DNA from: Lactobacillus kalixensis DSM 16043
GTDB taxonomy: Bacteria; Bacillota; Bacilli; Lactobacillales; Lactobacillaceae
Direction of reading: 5' to 3'
DNA length: 43,508 bases
Assembly (NCBI RefSeq): GCF_001434335.1
Contig: NZ_AZFM01000016.1
Coordinates: 1 to 43,508, forward strand
Shown here: positions 1 through 7,999 of the stretch, piece by piece
Layout of the letters: each line of letters opens with the position of its first letter
Position numbering within the stretch: the stretch's first letter is position 1
Program-made: the position numbers and the translations under genes
The notes under the pieces: model-generated
Database searches by the model: none
The model's input: only the letters and a program-made list of their open reading frames with translations
What the model was told of the DNA's origin: nothing

Positions 1-57
1 TGATACATATCATTGCCAAGCTGCTTTTTCAATATACTTCAGTTTTTGACGCTTACA
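1..57. repeat. Left copy of an inverted end repeat, possible IS end
   Basis: Positions 5-57 match the reverse complement of 43452-43505 with two substitutions and one single-base indel. Similarity stops sharply at 57 here and at 43452 on the right, so these look like the inner borders of two copies of a repeated element that continues outside the window. Read from the border outward, both begin TGTAAGCGTCAAAAACTGAA. Insertion sequence ends often start with TG, but I cannot name a family. Confidence 0.6.
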
Positions 58-344
58 GTGTTTCTGAAAAAATTAACGATGAATCAACTTCCAAGCGAAA
101 CGATTTAGTCAATCCGAAAGCTTCAAGTTCTAACTCAGTAAAATCAAATGTAGCAAAGGGTATTACTACTACTTCTCTTCAATCTCAAACTTCATCTGCT
201 AATAAGAATGACTTGAACGAGAATGATCCAACATTACCGCAAACAAGTGAAAAAAGCACATTTAATACCACAATTGTTGGTTTAGTAACTGCAACTTTAG
301 CAGGGATCTTCGGTTTAGCAATTAGGCGTAAAAAGAGAAATTAA
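1..344 (+). CDS. C-terminal part of an LPXTG cell-wall surface protein
   Basis: The frame is open from base 3 to a TAA at 342-344 and gives about 113 residues. A Ser/Asn/Lys-rich linker is followed by the sortase motif LPQTSE, a hydrophobic stretch of about 20 residues and a positive tail ending RRKKRN. This is the standard wall-sorting signal, so the protein would be linked to peptidoglycan by sortase. The functional domains lie outside the window. The first 57 bases belong to the end repeat, and a one-base indel relative to the right copy puts the repeat in another frame, so this gene may be only a 3' remnant cut off by an inserted element. Confidence 0.75.
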   Translation, partial: IHIIAKLLFQYTSVFDAYSVSEKINDESTSKRNDLVNPKASSSNSVKSNVAKGITTTSLQSQTSSANKNDLNENDPTLPQTSEKSTFNTTIVGLVTATLAGIFGLAIRRKKRN

Positions 345-355
345 ATAATTTTCAA

Positions 356-388
356 GAAGATGACGGCATGTCGTCTTCTTTTTATTTT
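356..388 (+). terminator. Intrinsic terminator after the LPXTG gene
   Basis: A 9-bp stem (356-364 with 370-378, one G-T pair) with a 5-base loop is followed by a T-rich tract. It ends 12 bases after the LPXTG stop codon. Confidence 0.8.
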
Positions 389-397
389 GAAATTTTG

Positions 398-437
398 TTT
401 ACTAGCTAACAAATCATTTGCTATAATATATTAGCTA
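398..437 (+). promoter_or_regulatory. Promoter and candidate MarR operator
   Basis: A -10 TATAAT (422-427) and a weak -35 TTTACT (398-403, 18-bp spacing) precede the marR gene. An inverted repeat, TAGCTAA at 403-409 and TTAGCTA at 431-437, brackets the -10 box. MarR proteins often repress their own operon by binding such palindromes. The binding assignment is inferred. Confidence 0.55.
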
Positions 438-457
438 TCTAACTAAATGGAGGATGC

Positions 458-886
458 ATGAAATCAATTAAAAAATTACTTAAACAAGCTTTGGTTCAAA
501 GTGAACGAGAACGCGATAGCTTTGCCAAGAGCCTCGGAATCACTGGTGGGCAAATGAGCGTAAGCGTAATCGACTTCATCTCTGATCAACAAGACAAGAC
601 CACTTCACAACATTCAATTGAATTAGAATTCAACCTAAGAAGATCCACCGTTACGGTCATGATTCAGCGAATGGAGAAGCGCGATCTAGTCAAGCGTATC
701 ACTAGTGCAAATGATAAACGCCAAAAGTTGGTTTCCTTAACAGACAAAGGAAAAGCTTTAGTACCAAAAATCAAAGCCAAGATAAAAATGGATAATGCAG
801 ATTTGCAACAGCGTTTCAGTCCTGAGCAACTATCAGCAACAATCGAAGTATTAGAATATATCAAAAACGGGAAAGATAATGAATAA
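458..886 (+). CDS. MarR family transcriptional regulator
   Basis: The 142-residue length is typical of MarR proteins. The winged helix is visible: recognition region about residues 52-77, with the wing at 83-95 containing the usual DKRQKLVSLT pattern. A strong GGAGG lies just before the ATG. The stop codon overlaps the start of the downstream exporter by 8 bases, so the two are translationally coupled. It is probably a local repressor of that exporter, released by a small toxic or phenolic compound; the ligand cannot be told. An inverted repeat around its own -10 box fits autoregulation. Confidence 0.85.
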   Translation: MKSIKKLLKQALVQSERERDSFAKSLGITGGQMSVSVIDFISDQQDKTTSQHSIELEFNLRRSTVTVMIQRMEKRDLVKRITSANDKRQKLVSLTDKGKALVPKIKAKIKMDNADLQQRFSPEQLSATIEVLEYIKNGKDNE

Positions 887-2258
887 AGATACAATTTCAC
901 CAAAAGTTTATGCAAGCATCATTGCAACTGGATTAATGTCATTTTGTGGGGTATTAGTAGAGACCGCCATGAATGTCGCATTTCCGACTTTAATGCGCGA
1001 CTTCCATGTATCAACCAACGTCGTTCAATGGATGACTTCAATTGCATTACTGGCTGTCTCAATCATTGTTCCAATCTCAGCTGCGCTGAAGAGTACTTAC
1101 AAGACAAAAAGCTTGTTTCTTGTATCAAACTTTTTATTCTTAATTGGATTATTAATAGACGCTACGGCACTTAATTTCTGGATTTTACTTTTCGGAAGAG
1201 TAATCCAAGGGATTGGAACAGGGATTGCATTGCCCCTAATGTTCAACATTATTCTTGAGCAAGTACCGAAACATAAAATAGGAATGATGATGGGCTTCGG
1301 CAACATGATCACGGGGATCGCACCTGCACTAGGACTAACCTTTGGAGGAGTTGTTCTGCATAGTCTAGGCTGGCGATCAATCTTCTGGTTGTTAATTCCA
1401 ATTGTACTTATTTCCCTAGGATTAGGTACTTGGGGAATTCAACAAGGCTCCACTTTACGTAAAGTGACAATTGATAAGCTAAGTTTTGTAGCGATTGCGG
1501 TATTCTTTACCAGTATGATTTTTGGCTTCAGTAACTTAGGAACTGGATCATTCTTAACAGTATTATTACCAATCATCATTGCTATTTTGTTTGCATGGTT
1601 ATTAATTTGGCGGTCAACTAGAATTGAAGAACCAATCTTGAAATTAAGTTTGTTCAAGCAAAAGGACTTCTCAGGGCACGTGTTAGGCTTTTTCCTTATT
1701 CAAATTTTTAATCTCGGAAATGGCTTCTTACTACCTAATTTTATTCAACAAGTGAATGGCAATGATGCCTTGATTGCTGGGTTGATCATTCTACCAGCGG
1801 GAATAGCTGGAGCTGTAATGAGTCCGTTAGGTGGGAAGTTGCTCGATATCTACGGTGCACGTAAACCAATCTTAATCGGAACTAGCATGATGCTTGTAGA
1901 AACTGCCATCTTTTCATTATTTACCGCACAAATGAGTAATACCTTTATCATGTTGATTTATATCATCTACATGGCAGGCATGGGAATGGCAATTGGCGAT
2001 GTGATGACCGATACGCTATCAGTCATTGATATTAAGGAATCCGCGCAAGGAAATGCAATATTGAATACAACGCAACAATTTGCTGGGGCAGTTGGAACCT
2101 CAATTACTTCAGCAATTGTAACAATTAGTCAAAAGCAATACTCTTCTCTTGCATCAGGTACTAGAATTGGAACGCAACATGCCTATATCTTATTGTTTAT
2201 CTTAGCCATTATTATTGTTGCCACTTTCATAAGATTTGCTGGTAAAAACCAAAAATAG
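879..2258 (+). CDS. MFS drug exporter, DHA2 (EmrB/QacA-like)
   Basis: This 459-residue, strongly hydrophobic protein has the length and layout of the 14-helix DHA2 family of proton-driven drug exporters. The motifs GRVIQGIGTG (106-115) and GIAPALGLTFGG (146-157, antiporter motif C) mark it as an exporter of the cytoplasmic membrane. It overlaps the upstream marR gene, the classic arrangement for a regulated multidrug pump. The substrate is unknown. A second exporter of the same family lies at 29749-31221. Confidence 0.85.
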   Translation: MNKDTISPKVYASIIATGLMSFCGVLVETAMNVAFPTLMRDFHVSTNVVQWMTSIALLAVSIIVPISAALKSTYKTKSLFLVSNFLFLIGLLIDATALNFWILLFGRVIQGIGTGIALPLMFNIILEQVPKHKIGMMMGFGNMITGIAPALGLTFGGVVLHSLGWRSIFWLLIPIVLISLGLGTWGIQQGSTLRKVTIDKLSFVAIAVFFTSMIFGFSNLGTGSFLTVLLPIIIAILFAWLLIWRSTRIEEPILKLSLFKQKDFSGHVLGFFLIQIFNLGNGFLLPNFIQQVNGNDALIAGLIILPAGIAGAVMSPLGGKLLDIYGARKPILIGTSMMLVETAIFSLFTAQMSNTFIMLIYIIYMAGMGMAIGDVMTDTLSVIDIKESAQGNAILNTTQQFAGAVGTSITSAIVTISQKQYSSLASGTRIGTQHAYILLFILAIIIVATFIRFAGKNQK

Positions 2259-2291
2259 TAAGCAAAACACAAGATGATAAATTGAAAATGA

Positions 2292-2816
2292 TTATTTAGT
2301 ATTAAATTCCAAATGTTTTTGAATATATTGGACTAAAGTATCAACTGGGGTTTGATAATGGTCCTCTCTAACCCACCAAACTAGAGTCATATAGATTCCA
2401 CCTGATTGAAAACTATATGCATAATCAGGGAGTTGGAGTTCAGGGTGTCTAGTTTGAATCAACTTTTTTAAATAAATTGTTTGTTGATTTAACAATACAC
2501 CTTCAAAACCGGCATTTAAAAGTATCTCCATTAAATGTGGATTTCGTTTAAAGTACGATAAATAAGTTTTTAGCTCTTCCATTAGAGTTAAAAGCTTATT
2601 TTTTTCGATGTCAGCAATAAAAATTTGATATTGTTCATCAATAAACTTCTTAAGAACATCATCTTTTTGATCATAATTCCGGTAAAAAGCAGTTCTTGAA
2701 ACATCAGCTTCTTTAGCAATTTCAGCAACTGAGATCTGATCATAGGAGATGGTAGTTAATAGCGAAAACATAGCTTTTTCTATTTTTTCTTTTGTTTGTA
2801 AACTTTTTTTATTCAT
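2292..2816 (-). CDS. TetR family regulator divergent from oleate hydratase
   Basis: 174 residues. The N-terminal helix-turn-helix spans about residues 8-54 (ISVAEIAKEADVSRTAFYRN region). The C-terminal ligand domain is divergent and similar in style to the group with a tryptophan-containing tail (LVWWVRE). It is transcribed away from the oleate hydratase gene with only 109 bases between the start codons, where a perfect GTTACA/TGTAAC palindrome lies. The likely job is control of the hydratase in response to fatty acids; this is inferred from position. Confidence 0.8.
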   Translation of the reverse strand: MNKKSLQTKEKIEKAMFSLLTTISYDQISVAEIAKEADVSRTAFYRNYDQKDDVLKKFIDEQYQIFIADIEKNKLLTLMEELKTYLSYFKRNPHLMEILLNAGFEGVLLNQQTIYLKKLIQTRHPELQLPDYAYSFQSGGIYMTLVWWVREDHYQTPVDTLVQYIQKHLEFNTK

Positions 2817-2845
2817 GTTTTGTATCTTTTTCTAATTTCAAATAA

Positions 2846-2902
2846 TTGACAAATAAAACCGCTTACACTAACATTATAACTGTAAATGGTTACAAGTGTA
2901 AC
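2846..2902 (+). promoter_or_regulatory. Oleate hydratase promoter with palindromic operator
   Basis: A consensus -35 TTGACA (2846-2851) with TAACAT (2869-2874) at 17-bp spacing is a plausible promoter. The perfect inverted repeat GTTACAAGTGTAAC lies at 2889-2902, just downstream of the likely start point. Further TTACA (2863) and TGTAA (2881) half sites surround it. A TetR dimer bound here would block transcription of the hydratase gene. Confidence 0.55.
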
Positions 2903-2925
2903 GATTATGAAAGAAGTGTTGATTT

Positions 2926-4698
2926 ATGCATTACAGTAATGGTAATTATGAGGCATTCATTACTCCAGAAAAGCCTAAAGATGTTGATGAAAAATCTGCT
3001 TATATTGTTGGTTCTGGTCTTGCATCATTAGCTACAGCTACTTTTTTGATTCGCGATGGTCAAATGAAAGGTGAGAAGATCCACATTTTTGAAGAACTAT
3101 CACTTCCAGGTGGGAGTATGGATGGTATTTATAATGAAGTAAAACAATCCTACATTATTCGTGGTGGTCGTGAAATGGAGCCACACTTTGAAACTTTGTG
3201 GGATTTATTTAGATCAATTCCATCTTTAGATAATCCGGGTGAAAGTGTTCTTAATGAATTTTACCGCTTGAATCGCAAAGATCCAAGTTATTCAAAGACT
3301 CGCGTGATTGAGAAGCGTGGTCAAGAAATGCCAACGGATGGGGATTTGCTCTTAAGCCCGAAGGCGGTTGAAGAAATCTTCAAGCTTGTTTTAACACCTG
3401 AAGATAAACTCCAAAATGTAAAGATCGATGAAGTCTTTGATGATGAATTTTTCAAGTCAAACTTCTGGCTATACTGGCAAACAATGTTTGCCTTTGAACC
3501 ATGGGCAAGTGCAATGGAAATGCGTCGTTACTTGATGCGCTTCATTCAACACGTTGGAACTTTAAAGAATTTATCATCACTACGATTTACTAAGTACAAC
3601 CAATATGAATCACTGATTTTGCCAATGGTTCACTACTTAAAAGATCATGGTGTTATCTTCCATTATGACACAATCGTTCATAATATTATTGTGAACCGGT
3701 CTGAAGATAAAAAGATTGCTACTGAGATCAAGCTGAATGAAAAAGGCGAAGATAAGACTATTAAATTATCTTCAAATGATTTAGTCTTCGTAACTAATGG
3801 TTCAATTACTGAAAGCACCACTTATGGTGACAATGATCATCCAGCTCCAAAGAAGCATGAACTTGGTGCAAGTTGGCAATTATGGAAGAATTTAGCTGCT
3901 CAAGATAGTGACTTTGGTCATCCTGAGAAATTCTGCGAAAATATTCCAGCAGCTAATTGGGTAACTTCGGCTACCGTTACTTTCAAAAATGATGATATCG
4001 TCCCTTATATTGAAAAGGTAAATAAGAAAGATCCACATTCTGGTTCAATTGTAACTAGTGGTCCTACTACAATTAAAGATTCTAACTGGCTGTTAGGTTA
4101 CTCGATCAGTCGTCAGCCTCACTTCCATGCACAAAAACCAAATGAACTAATTGTTTGGCTATATGGTTTATATTCTGACAAGAAAGGTAACTACGTTCAA
4201 AAGAAGATGCCTGATTGTAGCGGGATTGAACTTTGCGAAGAATGGCTCTACCATATGGGGGTTCCTGATGAGCAAATCCAATCAATGGCAATGGCTGCAA
4301 CAACTATCCCAGATCATATGCCATATATCACCAGTTACTTCATGCCACGTGCTTTAGGTGATCGTCCTAATGTGGTACCAAAGCATTCCGCAAACTTAGC
4401 CTTTATCGGGAATTTTGTTGAGACTGAAAGAGATACAGTGTTCACCACCGAATACTCTGTTAGAACAGCGATGGAAGCTGTTTATACTTTACTTGATATT
4501 GACCGCGGTGTTCCAGAAGTATTTGCATCAGTTTATGATGTCAGAATGATGTTGAATGCAATGTACTACTTGAATGATAGAAAGAAGTTAGCAGATATTA
4601 ATTTGCCAATGCCTGAAAGAGTCGCTTTAAAGGGGATTTTGAAGAAGGTTAAGGGAACGTATATTGAGGATATGCTTAAAGAATATCATTTGATGTAG
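2926..4698 (+). CDS. ohyA: Oleate hydratase (fatty-acid double-bond hydratase, FAD-dependent)
   Basis: 590 residues, the usual length of the family once called myosin-cross-reactive antigen. It adds water to cis-9 (or cis-12) unsaturated fatty acids to give 10- (or 13-) hydroxy acids, needing FAD for structure and activity. The dinucleotide fold carries GSGLAS at 29-34 and an acidic FEE at the end of the second strand (about 55-57). The RGGREME motif at 79-85 contains the glutamate (about 83) known to take part in catalysis. It probably acts at the membrane face to detoxify oleic and linoleic acid. A stand-alone gene with a terminator 22 bases past the stop codon and a divergent TetR regulator. 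Confidence 0.93.
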   Translation: MHYSNGNYEAFITPEKPKDVDEKSAYIVGSGLASLATATFLIRDGQMKGEKIHIFEELSLPGGSMDGIYNEVKQSYIIRGGREMEPHFETLWDLFRSIPSLDNPGESVLNEFYRLNRKDPSYSKTRVIEKRGQEMPTDGDLLLSPKAVEEIFKLVLTPEDKLQNVKIDEVFDDEFFKSNFWLYWQTMFAFEPWASAMEMRRYLMRFIQHVGTLKNLSSLRFTKYNQYESLILPMVHYLKDHGVIFHYDTIVHNIIVNRSEDKKIATEIKLNEKGEDKTIKLSSNDLVFVTNGSITESTTYGDNDHPAPKKHELGASWQLWKNLAAQDSDFGHPEKFCENIPAANWVTSATVTFKNDDIVPYIEKVNKKDPHSGSIVTSGPTTIKDSNWLLGYSISRQPHFHAQKPNELIVWLYGLYSDKKGNYVQKKMPDCSGIELCEEWLYHMGVPDEQIQSMAMAATTIPDHMPYITSYFMPRALGDRPNVVPKHSANLAFIGNFVETERDTVFTTEYSVRTAMEAVYTLLDIDRGVPEVFASVYDVRMMLNAMYYLNDRKKLADINLPMPERVALKGILKKVKGTYIEDMLKEYHLM

Positions 4699-4720
4699 GA
4701 TTAAGTAAATTAACAAAGGG

Positions 4721-4748
4721 GAGTAAATACAAAATTTACTCTTTTTTT
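4721..4748 (+). terminator. Intrinsic terminator after oleate hydratase
   Basis: A perfect 8-bp stem (4721-4728 with 4734-4741), 5-base loop and a run of seven T. Confidence 0.85.
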
Positions 4749-4824
4749 GTTTGCTTTTGAACACACCAAAATAGTACTACAAAGCTCATGAACAAATGAT
4801 TCAATATAAAAAGTTAAGTTTTAT

Positions 4825-4839
4825 ATTAGGAAACCTAAT
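4825..4839. promoter_or_regulatory. Perfect palindrome ATTAGG-AAA-CCTAAT
   Basis: A 6-bp inverted repeat with a 3-base spacer lies 61 bases before the small gene at 4901. Its TTAGG/CCTAA arms resemble metal-dependent DtxR/MntR-type sites in style, but spacing and flanks are not enough for an assignment. Confidence 0.4.
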
Positions 4840-4900
4840 TCATTGAAAACTTGATTTGATAAGCGTAAAATTACTCTAACCTTATAGGAGGATTTGAAAA

Positions 4901-5134
4901 ATGACAACTAACGAAAAAATTATTGCATTGGTTAAGCCTGAATATTTAGAAAAGATTCCAGAAAAATTCAGACAACATGCGACTGAAGGAACTTGCAATT
5001 TAATTGCAAGAGAGCATACAGATTTGTACAAGGTATTCGAAGAAGGAGAACCAACTGCTGAACAAAAGCAAGAAATGGCCGATTTAGTGAACGGTATTTT
5101 TGAACAAAGAATGAAAAGGCATAATATGCTGTAG
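4901..5134 (+). CDS. Small conserved-looking hypothetical protein (77 residues)
   Basis: I do not recognise the family. It has a strong ribosome site (AGGAGG, 4887-4892), a charged, soluble sequence with predicted helices, one Cys, no signal peptide and no membrane segment. It lies 19 bases before the likely start of a CPBP membrane protease homologue and the two probably form an operon. Small soluble genes beside CPBP proteins sometimes belong to bacteriocin immunity loci, but no bacteriocin precursor is visible here, so the role stays open. Confidence 0.7.
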   Translation: MTTNEKIIALVKPEYLEKIPEKFRQHATEGTCNLIAREHTDLYKVFEEGEPTAEQKQEMADLVNGIFEQRMKRHNML

Positions 5135-5153
5135 GAGATTGAAAGGAAAAGTA

Positions 5154-5801
5154 TTGTTAAATTTTTTAAAGCAAGCTAAATTATCTAAACTTGCACCATT
5201 TTCAATTATTGTATTACTCTTGGCAACTTTCTTAGGCACTAGTCATATATTGCCGAGTATTTTACCATATTTTGTGTTCATAGTTTTTGGCTTATTAGCA
5301 CTTTATCTACAATATAGCTCCAAGATCATTCCATTGATTTTTGAAAAGCCAGCTAAAAATTCTTGGTGGAAAATTGTACCAATTGTAATAGTTACATTGA
5401 TTATAGCTTATGTTTTATCACTTTTTTCTTCAACCGTTGCCAATTCAGCTTTAGGTAATGGATCACAGAGTGATAAATTGCTTCGACTGTTCTGGATTTC
5501 TGTATCATTAATAGGTGAGGAAATCATCACAGCATCATTAACGTTTCCGTTCTACACACTAATTCATAAAAAAATTGGTGATCGCGGTTCTTGGCTCTAT
5601 GCTGCTATCATTGGCTCATTGTTATTTGGTCTATTACACTTCAGAACCTACAACTGGAATCTATATCAAATGATGCTTCCGATTGGTTTGGGAAGATTGC
5701 CATTTACTTGGTTATGGATCAAGTCTGATAGCCTTTGGTCAGCAATTATTGCTCATATAATTTATGATTTAATTGTATTTTTACCAATGGTATTTCAATA
5801 G
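5154..5801 (+). CDS. CPBP family intramembrane metalloprotease homologue
   Basis: About 215 residues with several hydrophobic segments. The three CPBP (CAAX protease/bacteriocin self-immunity) motifs are present: EE at about 122-123, FGLLH with His 162, and HIIYD with His 201 and Asp 205. The Arg usually found in motif EExxxR is replaced (EEIITA), so activity is uncertain. Start choice: TTG at 5154 has GAAAGGA at good spacing; the TTG at 5139 is in frame but sits too close to its AGGAG. Family members process prenylated or peptide substrates in the membrane or protect against bacteriocins; which applies here is unknown. Confidence 0.75.
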   Translation: MLNFLKQAKLSKLAPFSIIVLLLATFLGTSHILPSILPYFVFIVFGLLALYLQYSSKIIPLIFEKPAKNSWWKIVPIVIVTLIIAYVLSLFSSTVANSALGNGSQSDKLLRLFWISVSLIGEEIITASLTFPFYTLIHKKIGDRGSWLYAAIIGSLLFGLLHFRTYNWNLYQMMLPIGLGRLPFTWLWIKSDSLWSAIIAHIIYDLIVFLPMVFQ

Positions 5802-5827
5802 AAAGTAGATTAAAAATCTGCTTTTTT
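5802..5827 (+). terminator. Intrinsic terminator after the CPBP gene
   Basis: A 9-bp stem with one G-T pair (5802-5810 with 5816-5824) followed by T residues. It begins right after the stop codon. From here to about 5988 I see no gene. Confidence 0.7.
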
Positions 5828-5988
5828 CTACGTAAAGTCAAGCTCCGTCTAGGGTTAGAACCGATATTTTTAGATATTTATCTTAGATAGCTTTTTTAGG
5901 GTCAATTTATTTTTCCTGGATTGTATGACAAATAAGCCTATTACAACTGTAGTTTTTAATAGACTGAGAGTATAATGAACTTGATCAA

Positions 5989-6219
5989 TTAATTACGGCA
6001 AAAGTCTTTTTGGTTATGTGTGGCTACGCTGTAATCATATAGTTGATCCTTGGTGATTAGGGCATAGATAGTTCTAATCAGTTTATGAATTGAAGCGATG
6101 GCGATTTTCTTGAACCCTTTGGTTTGGGAGAATCGCTTTTTGCTTTCATAATAATCAGCTATATGACAAGGTTTAAATTTAGCTGCGCTGGTTATTTTTG
6201 TTTTCAAAATTGGTTTTTA
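5989..6219 (-). pseudogene. Remnant of an IS110-type transposase (C-terminal end only)
   Basis: About 75 residues remain open on the minus strand before an in-frame stop at 6217-6219. The pattern YYESKKRFSQTKGFKKIAIA followed by HKLIRTIYAL is typical of the last part of IS110/IS116 transposases (basic stretch, then a helix ending IYAL). The catalytic N-terminal half is absent, so it cannot move. Family assignment is from pattern memory and is moderate only. It lies next to another gene fragment, marking this 600-bp strip as decayed DNA. Confidence 0.5.
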
Positions 6220-6234
6220 CATGCAAATAAATAG

Positions 6235-6462
6235 CTATATAATAATTCCAACAAGTTAATCAAACAATATTATTTACCAAAGGGCGACCAAAACGTCAAA
6301 ATCTTCAATAGCAATGGTAAAGTGGTTAAAACTCTCAATATAACTAAAGAAAAAATTGTTAAAGTCACAGGAAATAAGATGATTTCAAACTATAATATGT
6401 ATCAAATTGGTAAAGATCAGTATATTTCAAGTTTGCCATTCCGATATGTGATTGAAAAATAA
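6235..6462 (+). pseudogene. Remnant of a SLAP-domain surface protein (3' end)
   Basis: The frame from 6235 (after a TAG) to the TAA at 6460-6462 has no start codon near its beginning. It reads as one SLAP-type repeat: a VKIFNSNGKVVKTL strand pair, a KIVKVTGNK turn and a MYQIGKDQYI strand, the same layout as the intact secreted protein at 27672-29126. The signal peptide and upstream repeats are missing. It keeps its own terminator, so it is the tail of a once complete gene, probably truncated with the neighbouring IS110 remnant. Confidence 0.6.
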
Positions 6463-6474
6463 ATATTATGAAAG

Positions 6475-6508
6475 CTCGATTTTGAAGTCGAGTTTTTTAT
6501 TTTTTTGT
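6475..6508 (+). terminator. Intrinsic terminator after the SLAP remnant
   Basis: A 6-bp stem (6475-6480 with 6487-6492, one G-T pair) with a 6-base loop and a long T-rich tail. Confidence 0.7.
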
Positions 6509-6608
6509 TTTTTTGAAAATATAAATGATAGTTTTCAGTGCTTTTTGCAACTTATAAATGACAAAAATGCTAAAATATAACTATCATAAACTTTAGAAGG
6601 TGAAGAAA

Positions 6609-7892
6609 ATGATTAATTCTGATATTTTAGCAGCAATTATCGCTGAAGGACAAGATACTATTCCTAATGTAGATCTAATAGTACGAGACTATCATTTTGA
6701 AAATAGTCTTAATTATGTGCTAGTAGGTTTAAGAAGATCAGGAAAGTCAACACTTTTATTTGAACGTGCTCAAGAATTAGTTGATCAAGGAGCTGATTGG
6801 TCACAAATCATTTATATTAACTTTGAGGATGAACGTTTATCAGAATTTACTTTGCAAGATTTTAATAATATATTGATTGCTGCTAATCAACTCACCACTA
6901 AGAAGCATTATTTTTTCTTTGATGAAATTCAGAATGTAGATGGTTGGGAGCGCTTTGCCAGAAGATTGGCTGATCAGCACGAGCGTGTATATATAACTGG
7001 TAGTAACTCGAAAGTTTTAGGACAAGATATTATTTTACGACTAGGTGGTCGTTACATGACACAATACGTGGCGCCGTTTAATTTCGATGAATATCTAAAG
7101 TCCTTGGAAATTTCACATACTAGTAGAGATCTATTAAAGACAAAAGAGGTTGGTCAAGTCATAGCTGCCACTAACGATTACCTCAATTATGGTGGATTAC
7201 CAGAAGCAATTCATCTTCAAGATAAGCGAAACTACCTGACAAATATTTATAAGAATGTCTTCTTGGCAGACATTATCGTTAGAAATGGAATCCGAAATCA
7301 AAAAAGTTTGAGTTTATTAATTAGAAAGATTGCGGAAACCGTTATGCATGAGGTTTCTTATTCTAATTTATACAATTCGGTGAAATCGGTTGTTAGCTCA
7401 ACAAGTCGACAATCAATTATTGATTACATTGAATATGCTCAAAAAGCCTATCTTTTATTTTCAACCAAGAATTATTTTTCAAAGTTTTCTGAAAGAGAAG
7501 GAATGCCACGATTCTACTTTACCGATAACGGCATCTTAAATTTGTTTCTAATCGATAAAAATCCAGCTCTCTTAGAAAATATGGTTGCGGTTACGTTGCG
7601 TAATAAATATTTTGATAAACTTTTCTATTTAAAATCTTCCAAAACAAAAATCGATGTTGACTTTTATGTTCCAGAAAAGAAAATGGCGATTCAAGTAGCG
7701 TGGACGATTAGTGGGATGGCACGCGAACGTGAAATTGACAATCTCATTAAATTAGCTGATTCATTCAAAGAAGTAGAAAAATTAGTAATTGTGACAAAGG
7801 CTGAAGAAGAAACAATTGAACGTGATGGTAAAACTATTGAAGTAGTACCATTGTATAAGTTTTTATTGAAAGCAGCTAACTCGGAAATTTAA
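6609..7892 (+). CDS. AAA ATPase with C-terminal DUF4143 domain
   Basis: 427 residues from the ATG at 6609, which has GAAGGTG at good spacing; a GTG nine bases upstream overlaps that site. Walker A GLRRSGKST is at 40-48 and a hydrophobic Walker B ending FFFDE at about 104-108, followed by the SNSKVL sensor-like segment. The C-terminal third has the DUF4143 pattern (YFTDNGILNL and a nuclease-like KIDVDFYV strand with Asp and Glu residues). Such proteins are widespread and often carried as singletons; some have been linked to toxin-antitoxin or mobile functions, but no firm role is known. It stands alone here. Confidence 0.85.
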   Translation: MINSDILAAIIAEGQDTIPNVDLIVRDYHFENSLNYVLVGLRRSGKSTLLFERAQELVDQGADWSQIIYINFEDERLSEFTLQDFNNILIAANQLTTKKHYFFFDEIQNVDGWERFARRLADQHERVYITGSNSKVLGQDIILRLGGRYMTQYVAPFNFDEYLKSLEISHTSRDLLKTKEVGQVIAATNDYLNYGGLPEAIHLQDKRNYLTNIYKNVFLADIIVRNGIRNQKSLSLLIRKIAETVMHEVSYSNLYNSVKSVVSSTSRQSIIDYIEYAQKAYLLFSTKNYFSKFSEREGMPRFYFTDNGILNLFLIDKNPALLENMVAVTLRNKYFDKLFYLKSSKTKIDVDFYVPEKKMAIQVAWTISGMAREREIDNLIKLADSFKEVEKLVIVTKAEEETIERDGKTIEVVPLYKFLLKAANSEI

Positions 7893-7999
7893 AATCACAG
7901 CTAGATTGTTTCAATCAAACCTTTTGTTAGTTAACTAGTTCAGTAGTAGAATAGCCATGTAAGGATGTATGAACTTTTTTAGAAAGAAGTTGAATTAAT

